This document shows positions 54,768 through 64,000 of a stretch of DNA of 64,000 nucleotides, piece by piece. Position 1 is the stretch's first letter. Each line of letters begins with the position of its first letter. The notes beneath the pieces are model-generated. The model had not been told where the DNA came from. It worked only from the letters and a program-made list of their open reading frames with translations, and did not search any database. Both the position numbers and the translations under genes were made by a program. This stretch comes from Saccharibacter floricola DSM 15669 (GTDB taxonomy: Bacteria; Pseudomonadota; Alphaproteobacteria; Acetobacterales; Acetobacteraceae): the NCBI RefSeq assembly GCF_000378165.1, contig NZ_KB899334.1, positions 1 to 64,000 on the forward strand, read 5' to 3'.

Positions 54768-55892
54768 ATGAAATTCACAGCCGACCGCGTACCGTTACAA
54801 CGTGCCCTTGCTCATATTCATGGCGTGGCGGAAAAACGTAATACAATTCCCATTTTGGCCAATGTGCTGCTTGCACATGATGGCGAGGTGTTGCGACTAA
54901 CGGCAACAGATATGGAAATTGCATTGGTGGAGGAAATTCCTTCTGAAGCAGCCCGTCCCGGCTCAGCAACGGTGCCGGCGGCTGTTTTGTTTGAAATTGT
55001 GCGCAAACTTCCCGATGGGGCAGCTGTTGAGTTTGAACAAAGCGAGGAAGATGCCCCCCTTCTGGTGCGTGCAGGGCGGTATGAAACTAATCTTAACGTC
55101 CTTCCTGTTGATGACTTCCCCGCGATGGTTGCAGGAGATTTACCGCATCATTTCACGTTACAACCCGGTGTGTTGCGCAGCCTGATTGATCGTACAAAAT
55201 TTGCGATGTCAAATGAGGAAACCCGTTATTACCTTAATGGGATTTTCTTTCATGTCGCCAATGAGGGACGGTCTAACATGTTACGTGCGGTGGCTACAGA
55301 TGGCCATCGCCTTGCTAAGGTCGATGCTGACCTCCCGGTTGGGGCAGAAGACATGCCGGGTGTTATTATCCCGCGCAAAACGGTCGCAGAAATTCGCAAG
55401 CTTTTAGATAGTGATGATGCTGACGTGGAAGTGTCACTTTCTGAGACACGCATTCAGTTCCGTGCTGGTTCCGTTACGCTTACGTCTAAGCTGGTTGATG
55501 GGACTTTTCCAGAATATGGCCGTGTCATTCCTGAAGGGAATGATCGTATCTTACGGGTGTCTCGTCAGGATTTAGCGTCAGCAGTTGGGCGCGTTTCAGC
55601 TATTAGTCAGGAACGTTCACGACCTGTTAAGTTGATTGCAACGACAAATCATCTGACACTTTCAGCCACAAGCTCGGATCAAGGTGTTGCACAGGAAGAG
55701 CTTGATGAAAACCAGGTGACGTATAATGCAGAGCCAATGGAAATTGGCTTTCAGGCGCGTTATTTGACAGATATTACTGACCAGATTGATGCAGAAGCGG
55801 AGTTCTGCTTTGCGGATAGTGCATCGCCTACTCTGATCCGTGATACGCAGGAAGCGTCTGCCCTTTATGTGCTGATGCCTATTCGCGTATAA
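54768..55892 (+). CDS. dnaN: DNA polymerase III sliding clamp (beta)
   Basis: 374 residues (MKFTADRVPLQRALAHIHGV). Three repeated clamp domains, with LRLTATDMEIALVEEIPSEA, ATDGHRLAKVDADLPVGA, SLSETRIQFRAGSVTLTSKL and the C-terminal LYVLMPIRV. Starts 71 bp after dnaA, the conserved dnaA-dnaN pair. Confidence 0.98.
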   Translation: MKFTADRVPLQRALAHIHGVAEKRNTIPILANVLLAHDGEVLRLTATDMEIALVEEIPSEAARPGSATVPAAVLFEIVRKLPDGAAVEFEQSEEDAPLLVRAGRYETNLNVLPVDDFPAMVAGDLPHHFTLQPGVLRSLIDRTKFAMSNEETRYYLNGIFFHVANEGRSNMLRAVATDGHRLAKVDADLPVGAEDMPGVIIPRKTVAEIRKLLDSDDADVEVSLSETRIQFRAGSVTLTSKLVDGTFPEYGRVIPEGNDRILRVSRQDLASAVGRVSAISQERSRPVKLIATTNHLTLSATSSDQGVAQEELDENQVTYNAEPMEIGFQARYLTDITDQIDAEAEFCFADSASPTLIRDTQEASALYVLMPIRV

Positions 55893-55911
55893 ACCGTAAT
55901 GTGATGGTTTT

Positions 55912-60401
<4,490 letters not shown>

Positions 60402-60488
60402 ATGCCCTAAAATATCATCAGTCTTTCTTTTGACGTCCTCTCTAAGTTCAGGTAACCCGGACGATAGAAAGTAGAGAAGAGAGTAGCC

Positions 60489-61817
60489 ATGACATCAATG
60501 ACGACCGCTGTCATTCTTGCTGCCGGAATGGGGACACGCATGAAGTCCCGCTCTCCTAAGGCTATGCAGCGTTTGGCCAACCGTCCTATGATCACGCATG
60601 TGATTGAGATGGCCTCGGCTATCGTAGACCGGATCGTCGTTGTTGTCGGTCCTGATATGGAGGAGCTTGAAAAAACGGTAGCTCCCCATCAGACAGTTGT
60701 TCAAAAAGAACGCTTAGGAACAGGGCATGCAGCGTTAACGTCTATGCCATATGTTGGTGAAGGAGACGTCGTTTTCCTTTACGCAGACAATCCGCTGTTA
60801 ACGTCTCAAACATTGGAACGCCTGTTACGGGCTCGTCAGAATGGTGCTCGTCTGTCTTTGCTTGGTATGCGCCCTGCTAACCCTGCTCATTATGGACGTC
60901 TCGTCACCGGGAAAAATGGCACGATTGAGCGTATTGTTGAATATAAAGATGCTTCACCCGAAGAACGTGCCATTACGCTTTGCAATGCCGGAATGATGTG
61001 TGCAGATGCATCGTTATTTCGACAATGGCTGGAAAAAATTGAACCCAACAATGCCCAAGGTGAATATTACCTGACTGATGTTGTCAGTCAGGCTGCTTCT
61101 GGCGGAGAGGTCTGTTGTGTTGAAGGGGATGAAAAAGAGCTCATAGGCGTAAATTCTCGCATGGAACTTGCGCGTGCAGAAGCATTATTGCAGGATCGAT
61201 TACGCTTTGAGGCTATGGAAAATGGCGCAACTCTCGTCGACCCAGCTTCTATTTTCTTGAGTGCCGATACACAGATAAGTCCAGACGTCACCATTGAGCC
61301 ACATGTGTTTTTAGGGCCACAGGTTATCTTGCGGGCAGGGTGCACAATTCGTGCTTTTTCTCATTTAGAGGGCTGCATTGTTGAAGCGAATGCTGCCATT
61401 GGTCCTTATGCTCGTTTACGTCCTGGAACTACGTGTTCAGAAGGATCGCATGTTGGTAATTTTGTTGAACTGAAGAATACGGTTTTGGGTGAGGGCAGTA
61501 AGGCTAATCATCTCTCTTATTTGGGTGATACGACTATTGGAGAAAAAACGAATATAGGCGCTGGAACGATCACATGTAATTATGATGGTGTTTTTAAGCA
61601 CAAAACAACAATAGGGAATAACAGTTTTGTGGGCTCAAACAGCATCATTGTTGCTCCCGTTACAGTCGGGGACAATACGTTAATCGCTGCTGGCAGTGTG
61701 ATTACGGAAAATATCCCGAACAAGGCAATGGCTCTAGGACGGGCCAAACAAGTCATTAAAGCCGAACGAGGCTTAGCCTATCAAAGGGCGCTTAAAGCGA
61801 AAAAGGAACAAAGCTAA
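60489..61817 (+). CDS. glmU: GlcNAc-1-P uridyltransferase/GlcN-1-P acetyltransferase
   Basis: 442 residues. Pyrophosphorylase loop VILAAGMGTRMKSRSPKAMQ, YADNPLLT, CNAGMMCADASLF, and the left-handed beta helix (hexapeptide repeats) IGPYARLRPGTTCSEGSHVG, NFVELKNTVLGEGSKANHLS, GAGTITCNYDGVFKHKTTIG. Makes UDP-GlcNAc. Overlaps glmS (TAATG), which makes the GlcN-6-P that feeds the same pathway. Confidence 0.98.
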   Translation: MTSMTTAVILAAGMGTRMKSRSPKAMQRLANRPMITHVIEMASAIVDRIVVVVGPDMEELEKTVAPHQTVVQKERLGTGHAALTSMPYVGEGDVVFLYADNPLLTSQTLERLLRARQNGARLSLLGMRPANPAHYGRLVTGKNGTIERIVEYKDASPEERAITLCNAGMMCADASLFRQWLEKIEPNNAQGEYYLTDVVSQAASGGEVCCVEGDEKELIGVNSRMELARAEALLQDRLRFEAMENGATLVDPASIFLSADTQISPDVTIEPHVFLGPQVILRAGCTIRAFSHLEGCIVEANAAIGPYARLRPGTTCSEGSHVGNFVELKNTVLGEGSKANHLSYLGDTTIGEKTNIGAGTITCNYDGVFKHKTTIGNNSFVGSNSIIVAPVTVGDNTLIAAGSVITENIPNKAMALGRAKQVIKAERGLAYQRALKAKKEQS

Positions 61818-63643
61818 TGTGTGGTATCTGTGGCGTTGTCGGACATCATCCTGGAACACCGATCGTATTGGAAGGGCTGAGACGTTTAGAATATCGGGGC
61901 TATGATTCAGCCGGTATTGCGACGATCGACCATCACCAACATATCACACGCTGCCGTGCCGCTGGGAAGCTGGATAATCTTGAAGCGGCTCTTCGTGAAA
62001 CTCCTCTTACAGGGACAACAGCGATTGGCCATACACGTTGGGCGACGCACGGCGCCCCGACGACCCTCAATGCACATCCGCATCATGTCGGCCAAGTTGC
62101 TATTGTTCATAATGGCATTATTGAAAATTTTGCCGAATTAAAGCGTGAACTAAGCGCAAGAGGTCGGTCATTCACAACAGAGACAGATTCCGAGGTTATT
62201 GCGCACCTTCTTGATGAATGCATTGAGCGTGGCGATACGCCTCAAGAGGCGGCTTTCGCTACGATTAGACGACTTGAGGGCGCTTACGCTCTTGCGATGA
62301 TTTTTGAGGGTCATGATGGCTTACTGATTGGGGCGCGTCATGGAGCCCCTTTGGCGATTGGCTATGGGGAAGGGGAAATGTTTCTCGGCTCCGATAGTTT
62401 GGCTCTTGCTCCTCTGTCTCGTCGAATTACCTACCTCGAAGATGGGGATTGGTGCGTTCTAAAAACGCATTCTGTTGAGATTTTTGATCAAGAAGGCAAC
62501 AAAGTCCATCGTTCCATTCAAACGGCTTCTTTGACCAGCGGACAAATCGGAAAAGACGGTTATCGTCATTTTATGGAAAAGGAGCTCCATGAGCATCCTT
62601 TAGCAATTGGTCAAACCTTACAACGCATTACAGACCCCACAACACGCCAGCTTGTCTTGCCAGAAATGCCGTTTGATCCCGCAACCTTGCCTAGAGCGAC
62701 GATTACGGCGTGTGGTTCTGCCTTTTATGCTGGGATGGTGGGGCGTTACTGGCTGGAATCAATTGCTCGTTTGCCGATTGATATTGATGTTGCTTCGGAG
62801 CTTCGTTATCGCAACCCACCCCAACCTAACCAAGGTATGGCGTTGCTTATATCACAATCTGGAGAGACAGCCGATACACTGGGCGTGTTGCGTGTGCTCA
62901 AAAAAGAGCAGCAAAAAATTGTCTCTATCTTGAATGTTGAACACTCAACGATGGGGCGAGAAAGTGATCTTGTCCTCGGCATGGTTGCTGGGCCAGAAAT
63001 TTCGGTTGCTTCGACAAAAGCTTTTACGGCGCAATTATCCGTTCTAGCGGCATTAACACTTACCTTTGCACGTAAACGAGGCGTGATTAATGCTCAGCAA
63101 GAGCGAGAATTAACAAACCATTTGCTTGACCTTCCTTCTCGAGCTGCTGAAGTGATGAAGCTCTTTGGTGCGGTACGTGTCATGGCACGTGTGATTGCGC
63201 AAGCACGTGATGTCCTTTATTTGGGCCGCGGTATTTGTATGCCGATTGCACAAGAAGGTGCGTTAAAATTAAAGGAAATCAGCTACATTCATGCTGAAGC
63301 TTACGCGGCTGGTGAGCTCAAGCATGGTCCTATTAGCTTGATTGACCCTAGCGTTCCAGTCGTTGCTATCGCACCGTCAACCATTCTTTTTGATAAGACA
63401 CTCTCTAACCTGCAGGAAGCAAAGGCACGAGGCGGGCGTATCCTCGCTTTCACAGATGCAAAGGGTGCAGAACGTCTTAGTGATATTGCCGAACATCTTG
63501 TCATTCTACCTGATGTTGATGCTTTTGTAGCACCGATATTGTACACTATTCCTGTGCAAATGTTGGCCTACGAAGTAGCCTTGCTAAAAGGAACCGACGT
63601 TGATCAACCACGTAACCTCGCCAAGTCTGTTACTGTGGAATGA
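61817..63643 (+). CDS. glmS: Glucosamine-6-phosphate synthase
   Basis: 608 residues. Cys1 nucleophile after Met (MCGICGVVGHHPGTP), glutaminase AIGHTRWATHGAPTTLNAHP, VAIVHNGIIENFAELKRELS, and two SIS domains (TACGSAFYAGMVGRYWLESI, LISQSGETADTLGVLRVLKK, GRGICMPIAQEGALKLKEIS), ending DQPRNLAKSVTVE. Converts fructose-6-P plus Gln. Length is standard. Confidence 0.98.
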   Translation: MCGICGVVGHHPGTPIVLEGLRRLEYRGYDSAGIATIDHHQHITRCRAAGKLDNLEAALRETPLTGTTAIGHTRWATHGAPTTLNAHPHHVGQVAIVHNGIIENFAELKRELSARGRSFTTETDSEVIAHLLDECIERGDTPQEAAFATIRRLEGAYALAMIFEGHDGLLIGARHGAPLAIGYGEGEMFLGSDSLALAPLSRRITYLEDGDWCVLKTHSVEIFDQEGNKVHRSIQTASLTSGQIGKDGYRHFMEKELHEHPLAIGQTLQRITDPTTRQLVLPEMPFDPATLPRATITACGSAFYAGMVGRYWLESIARLPIDIDVASELRYRNPPQPNQGMALLISQSGETADTLGVLRVLKKEQQKIVSILNVEHSTMGRESDLVLGMVAGPEISVASTKAFTAQLSVLAALTLTFARKRGVINAQQERELTNHLLDLPSRAAEVMKLFGAVRVMARVIAQARDVLYLGRGICMPIAQEGALKLKEISYIHAEAYAAGELKHGPISLIDPSVPVVAIAPSTILFDKTLSNLQEAKARGGRILAFTDAKGAERLSDIAEHLVILPDVDAFVAPILYTIPVQMLAYEVALLKGTDVDQPRNLAKSVTVE

Positions 63644-63666
63644 TCATCCTTTAAGGAGCTGCCATC

Positions 63667-64000
63667 ATGACCTCCCGTCACCATGAATCTCATGAATTGA
63701 CGATGTTTGTTCATTACCTCAAAGATGGAGAATTTGAGGGGGATGTTGGCAGCTCCTATGCCGAACGACTGATAGCAGCAACAGATAATAGCATCTATCA
63801 GCAGATGCCGAAGCTTTCTATCTATCCCAAACATGGGAAAGACCTCACACTTGCCGTAGAAGCTGCTCAGCAAGCGCAGATACCTCTTTCTCCACGGGGA
63901 GGGGGAACGGGAACAAATGCCCAGTCCTTAACGCAAGGGGTAATGGTTGATGTGTCTCGTTATATGGATCAGATCATTGAGTATGATCCAGAAAAATTAA
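63667..64000 (+). CDS. FAD-linked oxidase (D-2-hydroxyacid dehydrogenase YdiJ-like), partial
   Basis: 111 codons to the window edge from ATG 63,667, behind AAGGAG. FVHYLKDGEFEGDVGSSYAE, RLIAATDNSIYQQMPKLSIY, and IPLSPRGGGTGTNAQSLTQG are the start and FAD-binding PP-loop of large GlcD/YdiJ-type FAD_binding_4 proteins, often about 1,000 residues with an Fe-S end. The rest lies outside, so substrate cannot be judged. 23 bp after glmS. Confidence 0.85.
   Translation, partial: MTSRHHESHELTMFVHYLKDGEFEGDVGSSYAERLIAATDNSIYQQMPKLSIYPKHGKDLTLAVEAAQQAQIPLSPRGGGTGTNAQSLTQGVMVDVSRYMDQIIEYDPEKL

Overview
The window joins a temperate contractile-tailed (myovirus-type) prophage, positions 1 to about 38,733, to a stretch of bacterial chromosome, 38,734 to 64,000. 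The chromosomal part carries the block mutM-rpsT-dnaA-dnaN-recF-gyrB with dut, coaBC and ubiE beside it. Gene content, protein style and moderate GC suggest an alphaproteobacterium of the acetic acid bacteria (Acetobacteraceae). That placement is inference; genus and species cannot be read from the sequence.

Prophage layout. It ends on the right at a tRNA-Cys gene (38,734-38,807, minus strand). The integrase stops 67 bp from the tRNA 3' end, so the tRNA is the likely attachment site. The left end lies outside the window, as do any tail-fibre and lysis genes. The control region is 32.1-33.1 kb: a short XRE repressor with three TGGGA-type operators on each side. The rightward early operon (33.1-38.7 kb) holds an ExoVIII-like nuclease, a Sak4-like ATPase, two Lar-like zinc ribbons, an excisionase-like gene and the integrase. 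The leftward early operon (32.4-26.4 kb) holds a Cro-like protein, SSB, a GapR-like protein, a RuvC-like nuclease, an O-like initiator with 21-bp-spaced iterons inside its gene, an HTH-methyltransferase fusion and a possible late regulator. The late genes follow leftward: two TerS-like proteins, TerL, portal, a MuF-toxin fusion, protease/scaffold, cement, capsid, neck, sheath, tube, tail chaperone with a programmed -1 frameshift, tape measure, baseplate hub, spike, wedge and DUF2612.

The late region is interrupted at six or more places by small, separately transcribed accessory modules (morons): (i) two paralogous copies, at 2.5-3.2 and 25.7-26.4 kb, of a tiny disordered protein gene convergent and overlapping with a three-TM membrane protein gene; (ii) a secreted 51-bp-repeat protein; (iii) a P22 immI-like arc/ant versus mnt control module; (iv) hicAB; (v) a three-gene small-membrane-protein/HTH operon with a palindrome over its promoter; (vi) an AT-rich orphan. 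A polymorphic-toxin domain on the MuF head protein is followed by a candidate immunity gene.

Host genes to the right are ordinary: a TolC-type outer membrane channel, valS, ilvD, msrA, an ABC transporter lacking a local binding protein, dut-coaBC-ubiE, mutM-rpsT, dnaA-dnaN-recF-gyrB, a DUF3108-like secreted protein, glmU-glmS, and the start of an FAD-linked oxidase. All functions come from reading motifs and gene order; no database search was run.
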